Both the position numbers and the translations under genes were made by a program. This document shows positions 1-8,854 of a DNA stretch of 64,000 nucleotides, piece after piece (position 1 is the stretch's first letter; each line of letters begins with the position of its first letter). The notes under the pieces are model-generated. The model saw only the letters and a program-made list of their open reading frames with translations, ran no database searches and was not told the origin of the DNA. Source of the stretch: an uncultured Eisenbergiella sp. (lineage in GTDB: Bacteria > Bacillota > Clostridia > Lachnospirales > Lachnospiraceae); assembly GCA_947630215.1 (NCBI GenBank), contig CANRGX010000001.1:1-64000 (forward strand), given 5' to 3'.

Positions 1-102
1 CCGCTGTACCCGACCACCGCTTATGCGGTGGCCATGTTGATTTTGTTCACACTTTTGTTTTTTTGTATGGCGCAGAGGGAAGCGATGCGGGCGGAACTTT
101 GA
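1..102 (+). CDS. C-terminal fragment of a membrane protein (probably ABC permease)
   Basis: Frame 1 is open from the window edge to a TGA at 100-102 and encodes 33 residues. It has one strongly hydrophobic stretch (about residues 8-23) followed by a short basic/acidic tail, as at the end of an FtsX-type permease or other polytopic membrane protein. The start lies outside the window. The neighbouring ABC permease operon makes a permease the most likely identity, but the fragment is too short to assign a family. Confidence 0.5.
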   Translation, partial: PLYPTTAYAVAMLILFTLLFFCMAQREAMRAEL

Positions 103-206
103 ACCGGAAAAAGGGAAAACGGAAAGCGGTTTTTTCAGCTGCAATCCATCTTCCCACAGGCAGAAAACCCTCCGGAAGAATTGCCAGGAGCCCTTTTTGG
201 GGATAA

Positions 207-476
207 GATAGTGGTAAAAGGTACAAGGGGGGGGGTAGTTCATGTTCCAATTCACCAAAATGGGGATCTCAGGATGAGCATTATCACGATTCAACTTGGG
301 AAATAACATTATTTCCAGATGCAGGCGGTCAGGAACAGCCATATGTGAATGGCGGTTCGGTAGAGTAGGCACGATTTTGTCTCCGCAATGCAGGCAATTT
401 ATATCTGGATTGCGGAGATGGCCCGTTGGTCGGATACTTCCATAAGGAGCAACCGGTATGGAACTTAGAATTATAA
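207..476 (+). pseudogene. Interrupted small reading frame in the 355-bp gap (possible peptide gene remnant)
   Basis: The gap between 102 and 458 holds no intact gene. Reading frame 3 is open from 207 to a TAG at 366-368, then open again to TAA at 474-476. Both halves read like real protein, for example PYVNGGSVE before the stop and NAGNLYLDCGDG after it. No good in-frame start is visible. A run of nine G (227-235) lies at the 5' end; upstream of it frame 1 is the protein-like one, so a slipped homopolymer may have broken the gene. The frame overlaps the next permease by 19 bp. The stretch looks more AT-rich than its surroundings. A decayed or phase-variable secreted peptide is possible, but no family is recognised. 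Confidence 0.3.
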
Positions 477-2209
477 AACGGCAGCCCTGGCGATTTTTGA
501 TATGTGTCCTGTTTTTGGGCGTTGTGACGGCGGCAGGACTGTTTTTTTCTTTGCAGACCTATATCGACGGTCTTAATCTGGACTATGTGAAAGAATACTA
601 TGCCTGTACAGGGACTTTGATGGAGGACAGTGTGGCGGGAGAAAGTTATGGATCCAATAGTCCGGAGGTGCGCCCCCTCCCGCAGGAAGCGATAGATCTT
701 CTTGCGGATTCCAGGCTCGTCCGTCAGGTGGATATTCGGGGAACTCTGTCCGCCAGCATAGAAGGACTGCGCCAGGTTCCCCGTGATTTTTACTGCTATT
801 CCGCCAGAAATCTTTGCATTCTGGACGGCAGAGTCCGGAACCATGATCTGGGGGATGGCACCAGGGCCAGCGAGCGGGGGCTGTACCGCTATGGGGATTG
901 CTACTTGATGGATGTGACCGTTTATATGGGGCCGCCGGAGTTAAAAAGCCGGATAGCAAAGGTGGATAATCTGGCTGTGGTCTATCGTGTTCCCATAGGG
1001 GAGGAGGATCCGTTCGCAACAGGCGGCCGGTATCTGATAACCGGCTTTACCTGTATTGCCGAAGGAGCGGCATCAGACGGCACCTTTGCCCATGTGGAGG
1101 TCGCCGGTATAATGTTTGGAAGGCATAGAGAGGAATGTTCTGTCTATACCGAAACCCTGTATCCCAAGGCCGTGCTCCCGTTGGAGGATGATACGGCGGC
1201 AGAGGAGATATCGGCCATCCTTTCGGAGAGAGGCTGGGATAAATTCACAGAGCAGGAGGAACGTTTGGACAGTGTTTTTACGGTGCGTACCGTCCGGGAT
1301 ATGAACCTTCTGCTGCCGGTCGCGCAGGAGGAGATGTTCTATGCTTCCGGCCGGGGCATTCTGCCGGGCGATAAGGGGAAAAGGGTATGCGTCATCAGCG
1401 AGGAACTGGCCCTGGAAAACGGCCTGCAGATCGGGGCTGTTCTTCCTCTGGCCCTGGCGGAAGGGGCCTACACCATAGCGGGCTATGAAACGGGCCTGCC
1501 CCTGCTGGGGGAAACGCTTACCCTCCCGTATGGGGAACCGGAAGCATATGAGATCATCGGGACATATGCCTTTCTCCGGCATGATGCGCTGGGCGATCCG
1601 TTCCAATTTTCCTACAACGATATTTTTATACCGGCAAAGGACGGGGAGACGTTGGCGGGCGCACGTCCGTATACCATGTCCTTCCAAGTGATGGGAGAGG
1701 ACTATGATGCGTTCCTGGATGCGGTTGTGCCGCAGATAGAGAAGCTGGGCTGCACGGTCCGGCTTTCCGCCAGCAGATGGGAAGCTGTAGAGGGAATTTA
1801 TGCCCAGATCGAAGCGCGCCGCAGGCGGATGCTTGCCGCCGCGGCGGTTACGCTGGCGGGGTGCTGTCTGCTGTATGTCGCGCTCATCGGGCTTTTATAC
1901 CGGCGGGAATTTGCCCTGCGAAAGCTGCTGGGAACACCGGCGCGCCGGGCATGGCGCGCGTATAGCGTTCCCTTTGGGGCGGCTACGTTCCTGGGCTCCG
2001 CCGGCGCAATTCTGGCCATACAGGCGCTGTATGGCCGGGTGCTGCGGGCACAGATGGAGCAGATAGTACCGGGCAATGCCCCGGACAGCGTACAGATACT
2101 GGCCTTTCTGCTGACGGCGGCTGTGGCGCAGGCGGTTCTTTGTCTTCTTCTGCTCCGTCTGTACTGTCATGTCACACAGCGGCGCGCGGTGCGGATTCTG
2201 TTGAAATAA
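458..2209 (+). CDS. FtsX-like ABC transporter permease, large (583 aa)
   Basis: Predicted membrane permease of a MacB/LolC-type ABC system, without close family recognition. There is one N-terminal membrane segment (about residues 12-32), a large extracytoplasmic domain (about 35-455), and three C-terminal membrane segments (about 458-480, 500-522, 543-567). This is the FtsX topology of one plus three helices. The ATG at 458 is preceded by AAGGAG at 443-448. The ATPase gene follows after 46 bp and a second, shorter permease after that, so the two permeases probably form a heterodimer driven by one ATPase. Such systems act mechanically on periplasmic or extracellular substrates, or export peptides. 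The substrate is unknown. Confidence 0.75.
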   Translation: MELRIIKRQPWRFLICVLFLGVVTAAGLFFSLQTYIDGLNLDYVKEYYACTGTLMEDSVAGESYGSNSPEVRPLPQEAIDLLADSRLVRQVDIRGTLSASIEGLRQVPRDFYCYSARNLCILDGRVRNHDLGDGTRASERGLYRYGDCYLMDVTVYMGPPELKSRIAKVDNLAVVYRVPIGEEDPFATGGRYLITGFTCIAEGAASDGTFAHVEVAGIMFGRHREECSVYTETLYPKAVLPLEDDTAAEEISAILSERGWDKFTEQEERLDSVFTVRTVRDMNLLLPVAQEEMFYASGRGILPGDKGKRVCVISEELALENGLQIGAVLPLALAEGAYTIAGYETGLPLLGETLTLPYGEPEAYEIIGTYAFLRHDALGDPFQFSYNDIFIPAKDGETLAGARPYTMSFQVMGEDYDAFLDAVVPQIEKLGCTVRLSASRWEAVEGIYAQIEARRRRMLAAAAVTLAGCCLLYVALIGLLYRREFALRKLLGTPARRAWRAYSVPFGAATFLGSAGAILAIQALYGRVLRAQMEQIVPGNAPDSVQILAFLLTAAVAQAVLCLLLLRLYCHVTQRRAVRILLK

Positions 2210-2255
2210 TAGAGAGACGTAGGCGCAATCAGGGTTATCAAGGAGGAGATTACTT

Positions 2256-2918
2256 ATGACAGGGCTGGAGTTGGATCATGTCGGGTTTACGTATCCGAAA
2301 GCCAAGAGGAGCGTTTTGTCCGATGTCTGTGCGTCCTTTGCACCGGGTACGATCAGCGCCATCCGGGGCTATTCCGGAGCGGGCAAAAGCACCCTGCTTT
2401 ATCTCATTGCCGGGCTGGATGTCCCCACCCGGGGACAGCTGCGCTGGAATGACCAGCCTGTCCTTACCGGCGATCTGACGGAATACCGGCGCCGGGTGGT
2501 CAGTCTGATTGCGCAGTCCTATCTGCTCTTTCCCAACCGCACTGCGTTGGAAAATGTCTGTTATCCGTTGCTTTTGGCCGGAAAAAGCCGGCAGGAGGCG
2601 GAAACGGAGGCCAGAGAGCATCTCCGGTCGGTTCGCCTGGGCGAGGAACTGTATCGCCGTCTGCCGGGCAGGCTTTCCGGCGGCGAGCAGCAGCGTGTGG
2701 CCATAGCCAGATGCCTTGCCAGCCATACCCCGTTGATTGCGGCGGATGAACCCACCGGAAATCTGGACGAGGAAAATGCCCGGGAGGTAATGGGAATCTT
2801 GCAAAAGCTGGCGGAGGAGGAGAAAAAGACAATTGTGATCGTAACCCATGACCGTATGATCGCGGATCTGGCCCAAAAACAATATATCCTTTCCCAGGGA
2901 CAGCTTCTGACAGAGTAA
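2256..2918 (+). CDS. ABC transporter ATP-binding protein, MacB/LolD type
   Basis: Stand-alone 220-residue nucleotide-binding domain. Visible motifs: Walker A GYSGAGKST (about residues 38-46), signature LSGGEQQRVAIARCL (about 140), Walker B with ADEPTGNLD (about 163), and the switch histidine in VTHD (about 197). The EPTGNLD form and the length are typical of LolD/MacB/FtsE-like ATPases that pair with FtsX-type permeases. It sits between two such permeases, with an AAGGAGGAG ribosome site before the ATG. It should power the complex at the cytoplasmic face. Confidence 0.9.
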   Translation: MTGLELDHVGFTYPKAKRSVLSDVCASFAPGTISAIRGYSGAGKSTLLYLIAGLDVPTRGQLRWNDQPVLTGDLTEYRRRVVSLIAQSYLLFPNRTALENVCYPLLLAGKSRQEAETEAREHLRSVRLGEELYRRLPGRLSGGEQQRVAIARCLASHTPLIAADEPTGNLDEENAREVMGILQKLAEEEKKTIVIVTHDRMIADLAQKQYILSQGQLLTE

Positions 2919-2933
2919 AGGTGGTGTTTGGTG

Positions 2934-4115
2934 ATGTTTTTGATTCGTATGTGCCGCCGTCCCCTGATCCCCCTGCTGCTTTTGACGGAGTTTATGCTGT
3001 CTGCCTGTTTCCTTTCGGTCAATGAGAAGACGCTCCGGGAAAACCAGGCGTCCATTGAACAGCTGTACGATACCGCCGTGGTAGAGTGCCGGGTGCTCCC
3101 GAAAACCGTTACCGGCGGGAGATTTGCCATTTCGCCTTTTTCTGCCCGGGCTCTTTGCCGGCAGGAAGCGGTGGACTCGTATTTTTGTGTGCTCAAAGAT
3201 CCCTGTTATCTGACGCAGGACGGGCCGGAGGGGAACATGATTGTGGCCTGCGGCACCAACGATCTGGCCGTCTTTTGCCGGGAGATGTATGTGACGGTCA
3301 TGCTGGATGAGACATACCGGGATGTGGATTTTAAAGAGGATGCCGCCGTCTGCCTGTTGGATGAGGACATGGCGGAGGAACTGGGCTATCGGCCCAAAGA
3401 TACGATTTCCGTTATGGGAGGAGATGAGAACGGGCATTATACAGAAAAAGCTGCGCCCCAGGAACTGACGGTAATCGGAACTTATAAAAACGGCGGCAGT
3501 ATGGTGGAAAAAGGAGCGATTCTTGTCCCCGAATCCCGTTTTTACACCAGAGGGGAAAAGCGGTTGACCTACGATGCCGCCTCGCAAAACCGCTGGTACT
3601 ACTATATCAAATTTTCGTTTACGCTCCATCCCGCCTATAACAGGGATCTGGAACGCGTGACGGCAGAATTGGAGGAAGCCGTGTCCCACCTGACAGGGCT
3701 GGATAAAGTGGAATATACGCTTTATGTCGGCAGTCGGGAACTGGAACAGGCGCTGCGTCCCTTGGAAAATAAAACGGCGCTGCAGCAGCGCCTGTCCCTG
3801 CCGATGCAGGCTGCTTTTTGTGTCCTTTCGGCAGCGTTGACGCTGCTGCTGGCCGCCGGCGAACGACAGGAGATCCTGATTCGGAGACTGGGCGGAGAGA
3901 GTGGGACGCGCGTTTTGGTTTCCACCTGGGCGGCGCTGTGCCTGCTGCTGTCGCTCCTGGTCCTGCCGTCACTGCTTGTAGCACAGCTTTTGTGGAAAGG
4001 GGCGCAGACCGCTTTCCTGCTAAAGAGCGCGGCGGTTTCTATGTTCTTGGGCGGCCTTTTGTTGCTGATTTTGTGCCGAAGAAAGCTCATCGCGCTTTAT
4101 CAGCGGCAGGATTAA
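2934..4115 (+). CDS. FtsX-like ABC transporter permease, short (393 aa)
   Basis: Second membrane partner of the preceding ATPase. There is an N-terminal membrane segment (about residues 8-24), an extracytoplasmic domain (about 25-285), and three C-terminal hydrophobic helices (about 288-312, 328-350, 356-378). This is the FtsX layout, but the sequence is unlike the first permease. The AAAGGTGG site at 2918-2925 fits ATG 2934 best; GTG 2931 and TTG 2928 are alternatives three and six bases upstream. The gene ends shortly before a strong hairpin terminator shared with the convergent glg genes. Confidence 0.65.
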   Translation: MFLIRMCRRPLIPLLLLTEFMLSACFLSVNEKTLRENQASIEQLYDTAVVECRVLPKTVTGGRFAISPFSARALCRQEAVDSYFCVLKDPCYLTQDGPEGNMIVACGTNDLAVFCREMYVTVMLDETYRDVDFKEDAAVCLLDEDMAEELGYRPKDTISVMGGDENGHYTEKAAPQELTVIGTYKNGGSMVEKGAILVPESRFYTRGEKRLTYDAASQNRWYYYIKFSFTLHPAYNRDLERVTAELEEAVSHLTGLDKVEYTLYVGSRELEQALRPLENKTALQQRLSLPMQAAFCVLSAALTLLLAAGERQEILIRRLGGESGTRVLVSTWAALCLLLSLLVLPSLLVAQLLWKGAQTAFLLKSAAVSMFLGGLLLLILCRRKLIALYQRQD

Positions 4116-4142
4116 AAGAAAAAATATGGGAAGATTGGCACG

Positions 4143-4187
4143 AAAAACCCCCGGCGGCCGCTGCTGCGGACCGCCGGGGGTTGGCCT
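4143..4187. terminator. Hairpin terminator between convergent operons
   Basis: A 12-bp perfect stem, AACCCCCGGCGG (4146-4157) with CCGCCGGGGGTT (4171-4182), lies between converging genes. On the minus strand it is followed by a T-run (AAAAA at 4143-4147 on plus), so it should end glgC-glgD transcription. On the plus strand the trailing sequence is less T-rich, so termination of the ABC operon may be weaker. Confidence 0.8.
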
Positions 4188-4201
4188 TTCTGAAAAAAGT
4201 C

Positions 4202-5344
4202 TCAGACCACCTGTCCCTTTGCCACATAGATCGGGAAGGTATCGGTTCCCTTCAACGTCTTGCCTGCAGAGATGGTGACGTTCTTATCCGTGATCAGATA
4301 TTCCACATCGGCGCCGTCTTCGATGACGGTATCCTGCATCAGCACGCAGTTTTTAACCGTCGCGCCCTTGCCTACCTTCACGCCGCGGGAGAGCACACAG
4401 TTTTCCAGGTTGCCCTCGATCACGCAGCCGTCGGCTACCATAACGTTTTTGGCGGTAGCCCCGTTGATGTAGCGCGTCGGGTTATCGTCCCTGATCTTGG
4501 TGTAGACCGGACTGGGGGCAAAGAGCCCGTCCAGATTCGCGTCGTCCAGCAGCTTCATGTTCTCGTCGAAATAGCTTTTCATGTCGCTGACGCGGGCGGT
4601 ATAGCCCTGGAACTCGTAGGCGTGCACGTGCAGCTTCTCCAGCCTGGGCGCCAGGATGTCGCGCTCGAAATAGATGTAGCCGCGGGCATAGGCGCCGGTC
4701 ACCTGCTCCATCAGAAATTCCCGGTTCATGATATAGATATTCATGGAAACGTTCTGGATGCCGGGTTCGGGCGAATTGATGAAAATGCGTTTTACCCGGC
4801 TGTCCTTCACGAGGAGGGTGTAATATAAATCGCCCTTGCTCACCTGGATATTCTTAAAGCCGGCGGGAATTTCTTCTTTCTTGTAGGCGATGCTCACATC
4901 CGCGCCGCTTTCAATATGCTCCTCCAGCATCCGATGGAAGTCAAAATTGGCCGCGATATGGGTATCGGACAGAATCACGTATTTTTCCTTCTGGTTCTTT
5001 AAGAAATCCAGAATGCTGGCCACCGCTTCCACCCGTCCGCTGTAGATTTTGACGTTTTTCTCGGAGTAGGGAGGGAAAATATTCAGCCCGCCGTTTTTAC
5101 GGGTCAGATCCCATTCCCGCCCGGACCCCAGGTGATCCATCAGGGAATGGTAGTTCTTGCGCACAATGATGGAAATGTTGTCAATGCCGCTGTTTACCAT
5201 GCTGGACAGAAGAAAGTCCACCATGCGGTAACGTCCCGCGAAAGGGATGGACGCCATCAGGCGTTCGCTGACCAGATCGGGGACAAGGGAATCGTAGCTG
5301 TTGGGGAAAATAATGCCAAGAGCGCTTGTATTCGTATTTACCAT
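4202..5344 (-). CDS. glgD: Glucose-1-phosphate adenylyltransferase subunit GlgD
   Basis: Non-catalytic, regulatory partner of GlgC in Firmicute ADP-glucose pyrophosphorylase, which makes ADP-glucose for glycogen. The 380-residue protein keeps the nucleotidyltransferase fold ([40 protein letters not shown]) and a C-terminal left-handed beta-helix (about 285-375). It lacks the GGxGSRL nucleotide loop at the N-terminus, as expected for GlgD. Its ATG overlaps the glgC stop by 7 bp, so the two are translationally coupled and probably made in equal amounts. Confidence 0.95.
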   Translation of the reverse strand: MVNTNTSALGIIFPNSYDSLVPDLVSERLMASIPFAGRYRMVDFLLSSMVNSGIDNISIIVRKNYHSLMDHLGSGREWDLTRKNGGLNIFPPYSEKNVKIYSGRVEAVASILDFLKNQKEKYVILSDTHIAANFDFHRMLEEHIESGADVSIAYKKEEIPAGFKNIQVSKGDLYYTLLVKDSRVKRIFINSPEPGIQNVSMNIYIMNREFLMEQVTGAYARGYIYFERDILAPRLEKLHVHAYEFQGYTARVSDMKSYFDENMKLLDDANLDGLFAPSPVYTKIRDDNPTRYINGATAKNVMVADGCVIEGNLENCVLSRGVKVGKGATVKNCVLMQDTVIEDGADVEYLITDKNVTISAGKTLKGTDTFPIYVAKGQVV

Positions 5345-6546
5345 TGCACGTCACCGTCCTTTACATTGTTATTGACCATGGCGTTGGGGCCGATTTTGGC
5401 GCCGTCTCCGATATAGACGCCGGAGCCTACCGTGGCAACGCCCTTTTCACCGTCTGCGGGCATGGCGCCTACGATAGCGTTCTCCCCCACCACGACGTTT
5501 TCCGCGATGATGCAGTGTTTGACAACGGCGCCGGACTTAATCACGGAACCGCCCATGACGACGGCGTCCTCCACCTCGGCGCCCGCCTCTACGCGCACGC
5601 CGGCAAACAGGATGGAGTGCTTTACGCTGCCGCTGATCCGGCAGCCGTCTGTGACCATGGAGTTTTCGATGACGGCCTCGGGGCTGATCTTATGGCCGGG
5701 CATTCCGCTGTTGCGGCTGTAAATTTTCCACTCGTCGTCAAACAGGTTGATGCCGGAGTGTTCGGGATCCAGCACCTCCATGTTGGCTTCCCAGAGGGAG
5801 GAAATGGTGCCCACGTCCTTCCAGTAGCCGCTGAAACGGTAGGCGTACATACTGCGGTTGTCGCGCAGCAGATTCGGAATGATATTGTTGCCGAAATCGT
5901 TCTCGGAATTGGGATCCGCTTCGTCTTCCACCAGATATTTTTTCAGGATGTCCCAGTTGAATATGTAGATTCCCATGGACGCCAGATTGGACTTGGGGTG
6001 CTTGGGCTTTTCCTGAAATTCGGTGATCCGGTCGGTTTCATCCGCCACCATCAGGCCGAAGCGGGGTGCTTCCTCCCAGGGCACCTCCATGACCGCCACA
6101 GAAAACTCCGCTCCCTTCTCCTTGTGAAAACGCAGAAAGTCGCTGTAGTCCTGCTTGCAGATCTGGTCGCCGGAAAGGATGATGACATACTGCGGATTGT
6201 AGCGTTCAATAAAGGAAATGTTCTGATAAATCGCGTTCGCGGTTCCTTTGTACCAGTCGGATCCGGAAGCCTGCTGATAAGGAGGCAGGACATGGACGCC
6301 GCCGTAGAGACGGTCCAGATCCCAGGGCTGTCCGTTCCCGATATACTCGTTGAGTACCATGGGCTGATACTGGGTCAGGATCCCCACCGTATCGATGCCG
6401 GAGTTGACGCAGTTGGAAAGCGGAAAGTCGATGATCCGGTACTTTCCGCCGAAAGGAACTGCGGGTTTTGCCAGTTTTTGGGTCAGCGCATAGAGACGGG
6501 AACCCTGGCCGCCGGCAAGAAGCATAGCAATCATTTCTTTTGCCAT
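5338..6546 (-). CDS. glgC: Glucose-1-phosphate adenylyltransferase GlgC
   Basis: Catalytic ADP-glucose pyrophosphorylase: glucose-1-phosphate plus ATP gives ADP-glucose and pyrophosphate. Motifs: [14 protein letters not shown] near the N-terminus, [59 protein letters not shown], then a C-terminal beta-helix. The open frame extends 16 codons further upstream (to 6594), but ATG 6546 begins the conserved [13 protein letters not shown] start and has AGGGGGAA just before it. The gene leads a two-gene operon with glgD. No glgA, glgB or glgP is in the window. Confidence 0.96.
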   Translation of the reverse strand: MAKEMIAMLLAGGQGSRLYALTQKLAKPAVPFGGKYRIIDFPLSNCVNSGIDTVGILTQYQPMVLNEYIGNGQPWDLDRLYGGVHVLPPYQQASGSDWYKGTANAIYQNISFIERYNPQYVIILSGDQICKQDYSDFLRFHKEKGAEFSVAVMEVPWEEAPRFGLMVADETDRITEFQEKPKHPKSNLASMGIYIFNWDILKKYLVEDEADPNSENDFGNNIIPNLLRDNRSMYAYRFSGYWKDVGTISSLWEANMEVLDPEHSGINLFDDEWKIYSRNSGMPGHKISPEAVIENSMVTDGCRISGSVKHSILFAGVRVEAGAEVEDAVVMGGSVIKSGAVVKHCIIAENVVVGENAIVGAMPADGEKGVATVGSGVYIGDGAKIGPNAMVNNNVKDGDVQW

Positions 6547-6755
6547 AATAATTCCCCCTGCTTGAATATAGTATTGATGGATAAATTGTATCATAAAACG
6601 AAAAAAACAGGAAGGGTTTTGTTGAAAAAGGACTATAATTTTGTTAAACTTTTACTTGCACCGGATAAAATCATGAACAGATTGCACAGAAAAATCCGGG
6701 CGAAAATGCAAAAGGACGCGGATACGGACAAGAACGGGAGGAAGGGAAGGCCGGA

Positions 6756-7667
6756 ATGAGAATTTTGGTGATCGGAGGCAGTTATTTCCTGGGCCGGGTG
6801 TTTACCATGCTGGCGGCAAAGGAACATGAGGTGACGGTGTTGAACAGGGGCACGTATTCCATGGAGGAATTTGGCGCGATCTGTCTGAAGGCGGATCGCC
6901 ATGACGCAGAAGCGCTCCAGGCTCTGCCAAAGGGAGAGTACGATGTGGTGGTGGATTTTTGCGCGTACCGGCAGGGAGACATCCGAACGCTGCTGTCGGG
7001 TCTTTCGATCCGGCCCAAGCAATATCTGCTTGTCAGCACGGTGGACGTCTACGCCAAATGGACGGGCCGGATCCTGACAGAGGACGCGCCGCTGGAAATG
7101 CGGCGCTTTGGCGGGGAGACGGGGGAGTATATCCGGCACAAGGTCCTGCTGGAGAAAGAACTTTCGGAACTGTGCAAGGACGGCTGTTTTGCCGCCACTG
7201 TTGTACGTCCCGCCCTGCTTTACGGCCCGTTTAACTATGCTCCCCGGGAGTCGGTTTATGTGCAGACGGCCTGCGCGGGACAGGAATGGATCTGTCCGGT
7301 GGGGGCGCCGGGCCGCTTCCAGCCGGTCTATGTAAAGGATGCAGCGCAGCGGATCCTGGATCTGACCGGCAGGCGGGAGGCGTTTGGCCAGTCTTATAAT
7401 CTGGCGGGGGAATCGGTGGATTATGAACGGTTTTTGACCGCGTTTGCCGGCGTTTCCGGCGGTGTTGCCAGGCTGCGCCGGGTGGATGCGCAGGATCCTG
7501 TGCTGACACAGCCGGACACCTTCCTGCCGTTTCCGCTTCTGGAGCAGGAAACGGAACGCTATGACGGAGGAAAGGTGACGGCGCTGACCGGCCGGGAATG
7601 GACGCCGCTGGAGGAAGGGCTGGAAAAAACCTGGAACGTATTTGCCAGGATCTATGGACAGGCATAA
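6756..7667 (+). CDS. NAD(P)-dependent epimerase/dehydratase-like protein
   Basis: Extended short-chain dehydrogenase fold, 303 residues. The N-terminal Rossmann loop is IGGSYFLGR, an atypical variant of GxxGxxG. A possible catalytic YxxxK is EYIRHK (about residues 126-131), and there is an RPALLYGP motif as in sugar-nucleotide epimerases. It stands alone between the divergent glgC and the next operon, with a strong GGGAGGAAGGGAAGG ribosome region. The substrate cannot be told. Members of this atypical group are common beside carbohydrate genes and some bind RNA or sugar nucleotides. Confidence 0.75.
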   Translation: MRILVIGGSYFLGRVFTMLAAKEHEVTVLNRGTYSMEEFGAICLKADRHDAEALQALPKGEYDVVVDFCAYRQGDIRTLLSGLSIRPKQYLLVSTVDVYAKWTGRILTEDAPLEMRRFGGETGEYIRHKVLLEKELSELCKDGCFAATVVRPALLYGPFNYAPRESVYVQTACAGQEWICPVGAPGRFQPVYVKDAAQRILDLTGRREAFGQSYNLAGESVDYERFLTAFAGVSGGVARLRRVDAQDPVLTQPDTFLPFPLLEQETERYDGGKVTALTGREWTPLEEGLEKTWNVFARIYGQA

Positions 7668-7734
7668 GGGACATAGGATCAGATTTCCGGATGGCCCCGG
7701 AAGATTGTGCAAAAAAAGCGGACGATAATGTAAA

Positions 7735-7765
7735 AATGAGTGCCGGATCCGGCGCTCATTTTTTT
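7735..7765 (+). terminator. Rho-independent terminator after the epimerase gene
   Basis: Inverted repeat AATGAGTGCCGGA / TCCGGCGCTCATT with no real loop beyond the central GATC, followed directly by seven T. It ends transcription of the epimerase gene and abuts the promoter of the next operon. Confidence 0.85.
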
Positions 7766-7773
7766 GTCGGGAG

Positions 7774-7782
7774 TGGTATAAT
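7774..7782 (+). promoter_or_regulatory. Extended -10 promoter for the 7904-13750 operon
   Basis: TGG followed by a perfect TATAAT (7777-7782) gives an extended -10 element; no good -35 is visible because the upstream bases are the terminator. The transcript would carry about 110 nt of leader, including an inverted repeat AAGGA-CGGCT / AGCCG-...-TCCTT (about 7786-7817), before an AGGAGGT ribosome site at 7893-7899. Confidence 0.6.
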
Positions 7783-7903
7783 GCAAAGGACGGCTGCAGT
7801 GAGCCGCAAAATCCTTCAAGTGATTCTTGTATTTCTGTGTTTTTTCTCAAATTCTCAATTCACAAGTTTTCACCGGGGAAATCAAGCATAACAGGAGGTA
7901 TGG

Positions 7904-8854
7904 ATGAAACAGGACGAAAAAATGGAATATGCGCGCGCTTTCCTGCAAAAGAGGATCGACAGGGAGTTTCCCTATCCTTTTCAGGTCTCGTATGAAGGCG
8001 GGCAGTTTTTGTTCCGGCTGCGCAGCGGAAAGAGGGAATGCTGCGCAAAGTTAAAGCAGAGCCGGGAAATGCTGGAGTGCATCTGCGAGGGTCCCGGGGA
8101 AAAGCGGGACGAGCAGGTGACCCGGCTGTTTGAGATTCTCCGGGCCGCCATCCGGGCGCAGGAGAGCACCGCGCTGTCCGAGGAGAGCAGCTACGAGAGG
8201 GTAAAAAACGATCTGATCCTGCGCCCGCTCAATTATCACAGCGTCAAGGGGGAACTGGGGGACGTGCCCCATATCCGGCTGGGAGATGTGGCGCTGGTGC
8301 TGTACGCGGTCATGGCCCACGAGGGGGACGATTACTTTACGGCCAAAATGCACGCCGGCCAGATGAAGCACTGGGATATTCCCCAGGAGCAGGTGCTCCG
8401 GGAAGCCCTGATCAATACCAGTTTTTTGTATCCGCCCCGGCTGTACCGGATGGAGGATCTGCTGGCGTGGGAGCAGAAACGGTACGAGGACGGCCAGTTT
8501 ATGCTGCCGGAAGGCGGCGTTGCAATCCGCAAAGGGGTGTGCAATTATGTTCTGACCAATACGCTGGAGATCAACGGGGCCGTGTCGTTGTTTTATCCCG
8601 GCGTGGCAAGAAAAATTGCAGACGGGTTCGGAGAGGACTTTTATATTGCTTTTACCAGCATTCACGAGGCGCAGATCCATGCGGTAAGCAGGATTTCGCC
8701 GGATGTGGTGGAGAGCAGTCTGCGGGACACCAACCGGCGCTGTAACCGCAGGGAGGAGATGCTCACCGACCGGGTCTATTGCTACAGGGCCGACAGGGAC
8801 TGTTACGAAATGCTGTGTGACGGCGTGTTTTCGGAGGTGGGGAAAAATGTGTGA
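7904..8854 (+). CDS. Uncharacterised protein, DUF5688-like, first gene of MoxR/VWA operon
   Basis: A 316-residue soluble protein without signal peptide or membrane segment. It resembles the DUF5688 type of Lachnospiraceae proteins: an N-terminal acidic/helical region, a central region with IRLGDVALVLYA (about residues 123-134), and a C-terminal part with AFTSIHEAQIHAV. No catalytic motif is recognised. The family assignment is from memory of sequence style, not a search. It starts at ATG 7904 after AGGAGGT and overlaps the next gene by 8 bp, so it probably works with the downstream ATPase system. Confidence 0.7.
   Translation: MKQDEKMEYARAFLQKRIDREFPYPFQVSYEGGQFLFRLRSGKRECCAKLKQSREMLECICEGPGEKRDEQVTRLFEILRAAIRAQESTALSEESSYERVKNDLILRPLNYHSVKGELGDVPHIRLGDVALVLYAVMAHEGDDYFTAKMHAGQMKHWDIPQEQVLREALINTSFLYPPRLYRMEDLLAWEQKRYEDGQFMLPEGGVAIRKGVCNYVLTNTLEINGAVSLFYPGVARKIADGFGEDFYIAFTSIHEAQIHAVSRISPDVVESSLRDTNRRCNRREEMLTDRVYCYRADRDCYEMLCDGVFSEVGKNV

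Noticed and set aside
34-250. Minus-strand frame 47-250 in the leading gap
   Set aside because: Proline-rich translation, no ribosome site and overlap with the end of the plus-strand membrane protein.
2250-3689. Minus-strand open frame of 479 codons opposite the ABC ATPase
   Set aside because: Antisense shadow of a clear ABC ATPase and permease.
5326-6759. Plus-strand open frame of 477 codons opposite glgC
   Set aside because: glgC is unmistakable on the minus strand; the plus-strand translation is His/Gly/Ala-rich shadow.
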